A DNA stretch of 5,450 nt from K189A clade bacterium. GTDB lineage: Bacteria; Pseudomonadota; Gammaproteobacteria; Pseudomonadales; Azotimanducaceae. The notes below the pieces were generated by a model, which did not search any database, was not told the origin of the DNA, and saw only the letters and a list, made by a program, of their open reading frames with translations. How positions within the stretch are numbered: the stretch's first letter is position 1; each line of letters begins with the position of its first letter. Location: contig RKSB01000204.1 of assembly GCA_007571095.1 (NCBI GenBank), forward strand, positions 1-5,450, in the 5' to 3' direction. The position numbers were made by a program, and so were the translations under genes. Shown here piece after piece: positions 1 to 5,450 of this stretch.

Positions 1-650
1 CAGGTCTGTTTTATCGGGAATGGCTTTTGATCGTCAGACGCAGTCATGAATATTTGCAGACAGTTGCCTTCTTTGTGCTGGTGGGCGGACTGTTCAGCCT
101 CGTACTGTCTGAGAATATCCTTGCCGAGGCGGCGGCAACAGTCATCTGGCTGACCGCCCTGATTGCCAGTTTGCTCGGTATAGAAGCTTTGTTTCGGGAC
201 GACCAGGCCAATGGCACGCTTGAGCAGTGGCTACTTTTGGCCGAGCCTCTGTATCTGGCGATTCTGGTCAAGGTTTTTATTCACTGGCTGGTGGCCGGCC
301 TGCCTCTTTTGCTACTCGCTTCACTGCTGGCCTTGTGGCTCCAATTGCCGCCAGAAGCCTTGTCGGCACTTTTTCTTTCTCTTCTGCTGGGCACGCCTGT
401 TCTGAGCTTGATCGGTGCACTGGCTGCTGCATTGACTGTCACCGTGCGTTCAGGCGGTACCCTGATCGCCCTGCTGGTGTTGCCTCTTTACGCACCGGTG
501 CTGTTGCTGGCCCTGCAGGCGGTTGAGAGGGCATTGGCGGGTGAAGCAATCCTGGCTCCGCTACTCTGGCTGGCGGCCCTGCTGTCTGTTACCACAACCT
601 TGGCTCCCTTTGCGATCGCAGGAGCACTCAAGGCGGTCAACTTTTCTTAA
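1..650 (+). CDS. ccmB: CcmB, membrane subunit of the CcmAB heme-maturation ABC transporter (5' partial)
   Basis: This is the integral membrane partner of the ATPase CcmA in System I cytochrome c biogenesis. In the known pathway CcmAB uses ATP to release heme-loaded CcmE from CcmC/CcmD in the inner membrane. The reading frame is already open at base 3 and has no in-frame ATG. Residues LFYREW precede TTG 27 and line up with the N-terminus of E. coli CcmB, so TTG 27 is not the start and about 4-5 codons lie before the window. 215 residues are visible, against 220 in E. coli. About six hydrophobic segments are seen. The family motif FRDD followed by GTLEQ lies near base 198, then a GLPLLLL helix, LLGTP, the SGG-LLVLPLY segment and a C-terminal LAPFAIAGAL. 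The first segment (LFSLVLSENILAEA) lacks the proline and glycine usual in FPLxxGPE. The TAA stop is 17 bases before ccmC. The identification is firm. Confidence 0.95.
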   Translation, partial: GLFYREWLLIVRRSHEYLQTVAFFVLVGGLFSLVLSENILAEAAATVIWLTALIASLLGIEALFRDDQANGTLEQWLLLAEPLYLAILVKVFIHWLVAGLPLLLLASLLALWLQLPPEALSALFLSLLLGTPVLSLIGALAAALTVTVRSGGTLIALLVLPLYAPVLLLALQAVERALAGEAILAPLLWLAALLSVTTTLAPFAIAGALKAVNFS

Positions 651-667
651 GGCAGGCGGCGAGTCTC

Positions 668-1408
668 GTGTGGCAGTGGTTACACTCCTGGGGGTCACCC
701 CGATGGTTTTACCTGAGGTCCGGCAGGCTTTTATTCGGCCTGTCCCTGGTGACTGCGGGTTTTCTGGCGGTCGGCGTGTTCAGCGGCCTCTTTCTGGCAC
801 CCGCCGACTATCAACAGGGCGAGAGCTTTCGCATCATCTATATTCATGTACCCGCCGCCGTCTTGTCTCAAAACGTCTATATTACCGTCGCCCTTGCCGG
901 TGCCGTCTGGCTGATCTGGCGAGTCAAGGTGGCAGATGTGGCAGCCAAGGCCGCCGCCCCCATAGGCATGTTGTTCTGCGCCCTGACACTGCTGACCGGT
1001 GCCGTCTGGGGCAAGCCCACCTGGGGTACCTGGTGGGTCTGGGATGCTCGAATCACCTCTACTTTTTTACTGCTTTTCCTGTACCTGGGCATTCTGGCCC
1101 TCAGGCAAGGCTTGCCGGAAAGCACGAGTGGCCGATCCTGTGCAGTGCTGGCACTGGCTGGCCTGGTCAATATTCCTGTTATCAAGTATTCGGTTGAATG
1201 GTGGTTTACCCTGCATCAGGGAAAAACCTTCAGCCTGACTCAGGCACCCAGCATGCCCGCCGAAATGTATTGGCCCCTGCTACTGACGGTCATTGGCTTT
1301 CATCTGTTGTTTCTGCTGGCACTGTTGCTGGCGATGAGAGCCGAGATACTCGAGCGTGAACAGACTCGCGACTGGGTTTCCCGTCTTGTCGGAGGTTATT
1401 CACCATGA
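668..1408 (+). CDS. ccmC: CcmC, WWD-domain heme handling protein that loads heme on CcmE
   Basis: CcmC is an inner membrane protein that binds heme at its periplasmic face and promotes its covalent attachment to CcmE. The 246 residues match the E. coli family size (245). The start is GTG 668, giving MWQWLHSWGSP, which aligns with MWKTLHQLAIP of E. coli. No in-frame ATG occurs until residue 101. Visible hallmarks are the APADYQQG segment (44-51), the first heme-ligand His at His60 (RIIYIHVPAA), the tryptophan-rich WWD motif WGKPTWGTWWVWDAR (114-128), and the second ligand His at His183 in SVEWWFTLHQG. Six hydrophobic helices are apparent. The site before the GTG is weak (GGCGAG at 658-663, only 4 bases away). 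The stop overlaps the ccmD start as ATGA, which points to translational coupling. I am confident of both function and start. Confidence 0.97.
   Translation: MWQWLHSWGSPRWFYLRSGRLLFGLSLVTAGFLAVGVFSGLFLAPADYQQGESFRIIYIHVPAAVLSQNVYITVALAGAVWLIWRVKVADVAAKAAAPIGMLFCALTLLTGAVWGKPTWGTWWVWDARITSTFLLLFLYLGILALRQGLPESTSGRSCAVLALAGLVNIPVIKYSVEWWFTLHQGKTFSLTQAPSMPAEMYWPLLLTVIGFHLLFLLALLLAMRAEILEREQTRDWVSRLVGGYSP
1391..1395 (+). promoter_or_regulatory. Ribosome binding site for ccmD
   Basis: GGAGG lies 9 bases before ATG 1405, inside the last codons of ccmC. It is one of the two strong Shine-Dalgarno sequences in the window and supports the start chosen for the small ccmD gene. Confidence 0.75.
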
Positions 1409-1578
1409 CCGAGTGGCTGGCCATGGGAGGGCATGGCTTGTATGTATGGACGGCCTACAGTGCAGCCCTGGCGGTCAGCGTCTGGGTGATTGCCAGCCCG
1501 CTCTACCGTCGTCGAAAATTTCTTCACCACCACAGAAGGCAAAAATCTCCCTGCCTGAACAAGCATGCATCCGAATAG
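1405..1578 (+). CDS. ccmD: CcmD, small membrane protein that aids release of holo-CcmE
   Basis: CcmD is a small single-helix inner membrane protein that forms a complex with CcmC and CcmE and is needed to release heme-loaded CcmE. It was read directly from the sequence: ATG 1405 to TAG 1576, 57 residues, a normal length for the family. It begins MTEWLAMGGHGLYVWTAY; the MGG-(H/Y)-G-x-YVW-x-AY pattern is the CcmD signature. One hydrophobic helix follows (about residues 12-32), ending in SPLYRRRK. The cytoplasmic tail is strongly basic and contains three histidines in a row (41-43) and a cysteine (Cys50). The start overlaps the ccmC stop (ATGA) behind a good GGAGG. The last 14 bases also encode the start of ccmE. 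The position between ccmC and ccmE and the motif make the call secure despite the small size. Confidence 0.93.
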   Translation: MTEWLAMGGHGLYVWTAYSAALAVSVWVIASPLYRRRKFLHHHRRQKSPCLNKHASE

Positions 1579-2023
1579 GCGAAAACGTCTGCTCATGGTG
1601 ATTTTTCTGGTCGGCGGCCTGAGCACGACTCTGGCACTGGTGTTGGTGGCACTCAACAGGAATCTCGATTTTTTCTATTCTCCGGCTGCTATTGCGGCTG
1701 GCCAGGCACCGGTTTCAAAACGCATTCGGGCAGGCGGCATGGTGTTGCAGGACAGCCTGGTCAAAGCCTCGGACAGCCTGCGCGTCGAGTTTTCAATCGG
1801 CGACCTGCAGGGCTTTGAGGTCAGGGTTTTTTTTGAAGGCATACTGCCGGACCTGTTTCGTGAGGGCCAGGGCGTGGTAGTCACCGGCCGGTTGACCACC
1901 GAGGGCTTCATCGAGGCGAGTCAGGTACTGGCCAAACACGACGAAAACTATATGCCAAGAGAGCTTGCCGAGGCACTGGAGGGCTATCACCCGCCCACCT
2001 CCAGCCAAGCCTATGATCGCTGA
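1565..2023 (+). CDS. ccmE: CcmE, periplasmic heme chaperone
   Basis: CcmE is a membrane-anchored periplasmic chaperone that binds heme covalently through a histidine and carries it from CcmC to CcmF. The product has 152 residues. A basic N-terminus (MHPNRRKRL) precedes one signal-anchor helix (about 10-30), then the OB-fold domain with NLDFFYSP, RAGGMV (55-60) and EGILPDLFREGQGVVV (91-106). The heme-binding motif VLAKHDENY (121-129) has the attachment residue His125 and the conserved Tyr129. The tail (RELAEALEGYHPP onward) is the usual flexible end. The loop after FYSP is shorter than in E. coli, as in the Pseudomonas type. The start ATG 1565 lies 14 bases inside ccmD. No Shine-Dalgarno sequence is seen at normal spacing, so translation probably depends on ccmD. 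An eight-T run (1827-1834) encodes part of RVFFEG. Confidence 0.97.
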   Translation: MHPNRRKRLLMVIFLVGGLSTTLALVLVALNRNLDFFYSPAAIAAGQAPVSKRIRAGGMVLQDSLVKASDSLRVEFSIGDLQGFEVRVFFEGILPDLFREGQGVVVTGRLTTEGFIEASQVLAKHDENYMPRELAEALEGYHPPTSSQAYDR

Positions 2024-3947
2024 AATCGGCCATCTGGCTCTGTGGCTGGCCCTTTTTGCGGCCGCCGGCCAGGTCTTTTCCGGTGCTCTGGGAGTCACCC
2101 TTCGGCATGGCATCCTGATGGCGGCAGCTCCGGCCTTTGCCCTGACTCAGGCAGTTTGTGCCGCCCTGGCGTTTGTCATGCTGGCGCTGGCTTTTCTTCG
2201 TGATGATTTTTCGCTGGCTTATGTGGCCGCCAATTCCAACTCACTGTTGCCCGAATTTTACAAGCTGGCTGCTGTCTGGGGTGCCCACGAAGGCTCTTTT
2301 CTGCTGTGGATACTCATCATGAGTCTGTGGACGCTTGCTGTGGCCATGGATACACGTCTGCCGCTGATTGCATTCAAAACCGCCATGCTGGTTGTAATGG
2401 GTGCTCTTTCGTGCGGCTTTCTCCTCTTCTCTCTGCTCACTTCCTCACCTTTTGATCGTCTGTTGCCCTTTTCGCCAGTTGAAGGCGCCGATCTCAACCC
2501 TCAGTTGCAGGATTTCGGGCTGATTGTTCACCCGCCCATGCTTTATCTTGGCTATATAGGTTTTTCTGTGGCCTTTGCCTTTGCGATTGCGTCCCTGTGG
2601 CTTCGCCCGCCGGACGCAGAGACCCTGAGATGGCTTCGGCCATGGACCAACGCCGCCTGGTGCTTTCTGGGCCTCGGCATTGTTCTCGGCAGCTGGTGGG
2701 CTTACTACGAACTGGGATGGGGCGGATGGTGGTTCTGGGATGCGGTGGAAAACGCCTCCCTGATACCCTGGCTGGCTGGCACCGCACTGATACATTCGCT
2801 GGCGGTCAGCGAAAAGAGGGGGTTTTTTGGCCAATGGACCCTGCTGCTTGCCATTCTGGTGTTTTCCTTCAGCCTGCTGGGTGCCTTTCTGGTCCGCAGC
2901 GGCGTGTTGATTTCGGTACATGCCTTTGCCTCTGATCCGGAGCGCGGGCTGTTCATGCTGATTTTTCTGGTGGTGGTGGTGGGCAGTGCCCTGCTGCTTT
3001 ACTTTTTCAGGTTTCCGCCCTCAATTGCCGGCAATTATGGTCTATGGTCACGAGAAACCTTTCTTCTGACCAACAACCACCTGCTGGCTGCCGCCGCCGG
3101 TACCGTTCTGCTGGGCACGCTTTTTCCGCTGGTTTACGAGTCTCTGAGCGGCGGTCGAAAGCTGTCCGTTGGCCCGCCTTATTTCAACCTGACTTTTCTG
3201 CCGCTGGCCGGCCTGCTGGCTCTTGCGCTGGCTCTGGGTCCTCTGATGCGCTGGTCCAGAACGCCGGTCAGGATCATTTTGCGACAAGTGGCCTGGCTGA
3301 CGGGAATCAGCTTGACAGCGGGTCTGCTTCTGCCTCTGTTGCTGAGTGATGCCTTCAATCCGTCCCTCATGCTGACGTCTGCTTTGGCCTTCTGGATTTT
3401 TGGCGGTTTGTGGATGGTTATTCGGCACGAGTCCTTTGTGCGAAATCCGAGTGCTTCCCGAGTAGGCATGTGCCTTGCCCATGCCGGATTTGTCGTCTGC
3501 CTGATCGGTGTCGGCTTCTCATCCACTCTGAGTCAAAGCAAGAATGTGCTGTTGAATTCCGGTCAGGAAACCACTCTGGCCGGTTACCATTTTCGGTTTG
3601 AAGGAGTGGTTCGGCAGAGGGGTGCCAATTATCTCGCCGATGTCGGTATCCTGAAGGTGTCTCCGCCACCGCTTCTGGGCTGGTTTTCTCGCTCGGCTAT
3701 CGACCTGAGGCCGGAAAAGCGCCTCTATCCGGTGCGGGGTAATGTGATGACTGAAGCGGCTATCAGCCCGGGGTTGTGGCTAGATCTTTATGCCACTCTG
3801 GGCAGCCCTGTGGGCGAGGGCTGGTCCATGCAACTGCACTACAAGCCGTTTATTCGATGGATCTGGCTGGGCGGCGTTCTGATGGCACTGGGCGGGCTGA
3901 TTCCTCTTTTTGGCAGACGTTACCGTCGAGTCGCCCGAGAGTCCTGA
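2013..3947 (+). CDS. ccmF: CcmF, core subunit of the cytochrome c heme lyase
   Basis: CcmF is the large inner membrane protein that takes heme from holo-CcmE and, with CcmH and CcmI, joins it to apocytochrome c. With start ATG 2013 it has 644 residues (E. coli 647) and begins MIAEIGHLALWLAL, a typical family start. The longer frame from TTG 1965 adds 16 proline-rich residues unlike the family. All the functional residues known from E. coli are in place: His173 (LIVHPPMLYLGY), WWD motif WGGWWFWDAVEN (236-247), His261 (TALIHSLAV), His303 (ISVHAFASDP) and His490 (CLAHAGF; His491 in E. coli). The two residues flanking the WWD domain, 173 and 303, hold the incoming heme; 261 and 490 ligate the permanent heme b. 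A periplasmic domain before the last helix (LRPEKRLYPVRG, MTEAAI) and YKPFIRWIWLGG near the end are also typical. The start lies 11 bases inside ccmE, without an evident ribosome binding site. Confidence 0.97.
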   Translation: MIAEIGHLALWLALFAAAGQVFSGALGVTLRHGILMAAAPAFALTQAVCAALAFVMLALAFLRDDFSLAYVAANSNSLLPEFYKLAAVWGAHEGSFLLWILIMSLWTLAVAMDTRLPLIAFKTAMLVVMGALSCGFLLFSLLTSSPFDRLLPFSPVEGADLNPQLQDFGLIVHPPMLYLGYIGFSVAFAFAIASLWLRPPDAETLRWLRPWTNAAWCFLGLGIVLGSWWAYYELGWGGWWFWDAVENASLIPWLAGTALIHSLAVSEKRGFFGQWTLLLAILVFSFSLLGAFLVRSGVLISVHAFASDPERGLFMLIFLVVVVGSALLLYFFRFPPSIAGNYGLWSRETFLLTNNHLLAAAAGTVLLGTLFPLVYESLSGGRKLSVGPPYFNLTFLPLAGLLALALALGPLMRWSRTPVRIILRQVAWLTGISLTAGLLLPLLLSDAFNPSLMLTSALAFWIFGGLWMVIRHESFVRNPSASRVGMCLAHAGFVVCLIGVGFSSTLSQSKNVLLNSGQETTLAGYHFRFEGVVRQRGANYLADVGILKVSPPPLLGWFSRSAIDLRPEKRLYPVRGNVMTEAAISPGLWLDLYATLGSPVGEGWSMQLHYKPFIRWIWLGGVLMALGGLIPLFGRRYRRVARES

Positions 3948-3949
3948 GA

Positions 3950-4498
3950 ATGGTCAAGACAAAGCACTGGGTGCCATTGCTTCCCGTTCTGGTGTTTGTC
4001 GGGATTGTTCTGATATTGGGTCGCAGCCTTCATCTGGAGAACAGGGATACCCTGCCGTCGGCGATGACAGGGTTGCCTTTGCCGAGCCTTGTTCTGCCCA
4101 GCCTGAGTGGCGGCCCGGTCAACACTCGGGAGCTAAAGGGCGAGGTCGCCCTGCTCAATATATGGGCCACCTGGTGTCCAACCTGTCTGGCAGAACACCA
4201 GTATTTGAACCAGCTGACTCAAGACCATGACCTTCCTGTTTACGGAGTCAACTACAAGGATGATCCGGTCAAGGCCAGAGCATGGCTTGCCGAACTCGGC
4301 AATCCCTATGTACTGAATCTGGTTGATAACGGCCAGCTGGCAGTCCATCTGGGTGTTTACGGCGCGCCTGAAACCTTTGTTCTGGACGCTCAGGGGATTA
4401 TTCGCTACCGCCATGTCGGCGAGTTGAATGAGCGCGTCTGGTCGAGCAGACTGGGGGCACTGGTTGAGTCACTCAGAGAGGAGGCCGGAGTCAGGTGA
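3950..4498 (+). CDS. ccmG: CcmG (DsbE), membrane-anchored thiol:disulfide oxidoreductase
   Basis: CcmG is a periplasmic thioredoxin-like protein, kept reduced by DsbD/CcdA-type proteins, that helps reduce the CXXC cysteines of apocytochrome c. From ATG 3950 it has 182 residues, normal for the family. An N-terminal membrane anchor spans about residues 8-24. The thioredoxin fold follows, with the active site WCPTC (75-79, Cys76 and Cys79), the CcmG-type GVNYKDD (99-105) and the cis-proline loop GAPET (138-142). The acidic loop and GAPET separate CcmG from general thioredoxins. ATG 3950 begins 2 bases after the ccmF stop, with a modest GAGAG 8 bases upstream inside ccmF. The open frame extends further upstream, but that part lies out of frame within ccmF and is not plausible protein. 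Confidence 0.96.
   Translation: MVKTKHWVPLLPVLVFVGIVLILGRSLHLENRDTLPSAMTGLPLPSLVLPSLSGGPVNTRELKGEVALLNIWATWCPTCLAEHQYLNQLTQDHDLPVYGVNYKDDPVKARAWLAELGNPYVLNLVDNGQLAVHLGVYGAPETFVLDAQGIIRYRHVGELNERVWSSRLGALVESLREEAGVR
4480..4484 (+). promoter_or_regulatory. Ribosome binding site for ccmH
   Basis: GGAGG inside the last codons of ccmG lies 10 bases before GTG 4495. It favours this GTG over the in-frame GTG 4507 and ATG 4513 further down. Confidence 0.75.
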
Positions 4499-4902
4499 GT
4501 CGACTAGTGATCATGGTCTTCTGCCTGTGCCTGGCTGTGCGAGCCGAGTCAGCGGATGTGTACGCATTTGACAGCAAAGAGGAAGAGCTGCGTTACTCAA
4601 GGCTGATTGAAGAATTGCGCTGCCCGAAATGCCTGAATATCAATCTGGCCGGCAGCGACGCGCCAATCGCCACTGACCTGCGTCAACAGGTCTATCGAAT
4701 GTTGAAACAGGGTCACAGCGATTCGGAAATCCTTCACTTCATGCAGTCAAGATACGGCGATTTCATCCTTTACCGTCCTCGACTGACAGAAGCCACCTGG
4801 CTACTCTGGTTTGGCCCACTCCTTCTGCTGATTCCGGGTGCAGTCTTCTGGTACCGAAAGTGGAGGGAATTCGGGCGGCCAGAGCCGGGTAGCGAGCCGT
4901 GA
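4495..4902 (+). CDS. ccmH: CcmH, thiol-reducing subunit of the cytochrome c maturation complex
   Basis: CcmH is a periplasm-facing membrane protein with a redox-active cysteine pair. It works with CcmG to resolve and reduce apocytochrome c cysteines and associates with CcmF and CcmI. The 135-residue product starts at GTG 4495, overlapping the ccmG stop as GTGA behind a strong ribosome binding site. Residues 1-20 form a signal peptide (hydrophobic stretch, likely cleaved near AESA). The family motif LRCPKC is at 41-46 (Cys43 and Cys46), followed by IATDLRQQVYRML and SRYGDFILYRP of the three-helix domain. One membrane helix spans about 100-120. The protein ends soon after it (RKWREFGRPEPGSEP). 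This is the short CcmH type; in E. coli the same gene continues into a CcmI-like TPR part, which here is a separate gene. Confidence 0.96.
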   Translation: MSRLVIMVFCLCLAVRAESADVYAFDSKEEELRYSRLIEELRCPKCLNINLAGSDAPIATDLRQQVYRMLKQGHSDSEILHFMQSRYGDFILYRPRLTEATWLLWFGPLLLLIPGAVFWYRKWREFGRPEPGSEP

Positions 4903-5450
4903 GCCTCTTCTGGCTGGCTGTTTTTCTGACCGCTCTGGTAGCCACAGCCATCGTCTGGATCAGCACAGGCTTCTTTGTTCGAAGGTGGCAGCGGCTGCAG
5001 GTCGACCGGTCGTCTTCGCCGGCAAAAAAGACCAGTCTTTACCGGAGCTTTGGCACCGGAATGCCGGGGCTTTTTCTGTTGTTGCCGCTTGCCAGCCTGT
5101 CTTTTTACGGCTTTTTTGGGCACTGGGAAGATGTTCAAATGCAGCAAAAAATATTTTCCGACCGAACGCAGGACGACTCGGCCGAGGAAAGCCTGCAAAT
5201 CATCGCCTACCTCGAATCAAGGCTACAGGCTTCGCCATCCGATGCCCCCATCTGGTATCAGCTAGGCATCGAGCATCTTCGACTGAGCGATTCGGAAAGG
5301 GCTATGAATGCCTTTGAGCAGGCCTCGTCTCTGGGCCGTCAGTTGAACCCGAAGCTGCCCTGGCTGGAAGGGCTCTCGGTGGTGATGGAGGCCCTCAAAA
5401 AAAGGCAAACCCAACAAGAGGCATCCGCTTCTGAGGAAGGATTACTGGAC
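4899..5450 (+). CDS. ccmI: CcmI, TPR-containing apocytochrome c chaperone (3' partial)
   Basis: CcmI is a membrane protein of the heme lyase complex whose periplasmic TPR domain binds apocytochrome c and presents it to CcmF/CcmH. The frame opens at GTG 4899, overlapping the ccmH stop as GTGA, and is still open at the window end: 184 residues are visible. The start MSLFWLAVFLTALVA fits the family's first helix (about 2-24). A second helix spans about 56-74 (GLFLLLPLASLSFYGFFG). After it comes the periplasmic part: SLQIIAYLESRLQASPSDAP (98-117), then a TPR-like unit with Trp119, Leu122, Gly123, Ala135, Phe139 and Ala142 at the expected spacing. The loop between the helices is only about 30 residues, shorter than the roughly 70 I recall for Pseudomonas-type CcmI, and lacks the usual YRERLAELE-like stretch. 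The ribosome binding site is weak. The rest of the gene lies beyond the window. Confidence 0.88.
   Translation, partial: MSLFWLAVFLTALVATAIVWISTGFFVRRWQRLQVDRSSSPAKKTSLYRSFGTGMPGLFLLLPLASLSFYGFFGHWEDVQMQQKIFSDRTQDDSAEESLQIIAYLESRLQASPSDAPIWYQLGIEHLRLSDSERAMNAFEQASSLGRQLNPKLPWLEGLSVVMEALKKRQTQQEASASEEGLLD

Noticed and set aside
611..620. Perfect 10-base palindrome TGCGATCGCA near the end of ccmB
   Set aside because: It is a single copy within conserved coding sequence (the FAIAG codons), so it is probably chance and not an operator.
651..667. Possible promoter or terminator between ccmB and ccmC
   Set aside because: The gap is only 17 bases, with no hairpin, T-tract or -10/-35 pair; it serves as the leader for the ccmC start.
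523..1197. 224-codon + strand open frame spanning the ccmB/ccmC junction
   Set aside because: It lies in another frame of two well-supported genes, is rich in Arg, Gly and Pro as shadow frames in GC-rich DNA are, and shows no recognisable domain.
1965..2012. Upstream TTG start for ccmF
   Set aside because: It would add 16 residues (MPRHWRAITRPPPAKP) unlike any CcmF N-terminus and deepen the overlap with ccmE. ATG 2013 gives the family start and makes the WWD and His numbering match E. coli.
2445..2921. 158-codon minus-strand open frame inside ccmF
   Set aside because: It is antisense to the conserved WWD region of ccmF, has a low-complexity polar composition and no start signal or domain. 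Codon constraint on ccmF explains it.
3048..3482. 144-codon minus-strand open frame opposite ccmF
   Set aside because: Its Gln/Arg/Ser-rich translation is the complement of hydrophobic membrane codons (Leu, Ala, Val) in ccmF. No independent support.
4770..5198. 142-codon minus-strand and 159-codon plus-strand open frames over ccmH/ccmI
   Set aside because: The conserved CcmI frame from GTG 4899 explains this region, with two membrane helices and a TPR unit; the other frames look like nothing known.

Overview
The window is a stretch of a System I cytochrome c maturation (ccm) operon, all on the + strand, in the order ccmB (5' end cut by the window edge), ccmC, ccmD, ccmE, ccmF, ccmG, ccmH, ccmI (3' end cut). 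The gene order, the ccmH and ccmI genes kept separate, the GC content (upper 50s percent by eye) and the close match to the E. coli and Pseudomonas protein families all suggest a gammaproteobacterium. The genus cannot be told from this sequence. ccmA would be expected just upstream, but it is not in the window.

Layout: ccmB ends at 650. After a 17-base gap ccmC runs 668-1408. From there every gene but ccmG overlaps the one before it: ccmC/ccmD by 4 bases (ATGA), ccmD/ccmE by 14, ccmE/ccmF by 11, ccmG/ccmH by 4 (GTGA) and ccmH/ccmI by 4 (GTGA). ccmF and ccmG are 2 bases apart. No promoter, terminator, RNA gene, mobile element or repeat array is visible, and no non-coding stretch exceeds 17 bases. 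Two real genes have to be read directly from the sequence because they are short or unfinished: ccmD (57 codons) and ccmI (184 codons, open at the 3' edge). The start of ccmF is best placed at ATG 2013, not at the upstream TTG 1965.

How the genes work together: CcmB is the membrane part of the CcmAB transporter-like ATPase, which releases holo-CcmE. CcmC, with its WWD domain, and small CcmD load heme onto the periplasmic chaperone CcmE at a conserved His (His125 here). CcmF receives heme from CcmE and, with CcmH and CcmI, attaches it to the CXXCH motif of apocytochrome c. CcmG (WCPTC) and CcmH (LRCPKC) keep the apocytochrome cysteines reduced, and CcmI holds the apocytochrome through a periplasmic TPR domain. 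All key residues I could check are present, so the operon looks intact and functional.

I found no new biological system. Points worth a second look are the short loop between the two membrane helices of CcmI, the weakly conserved first segment of CcmB, the lack of a Shine-Dalgarno sequence before ccmE and ccmF, and an eight-T run inside ccmE.
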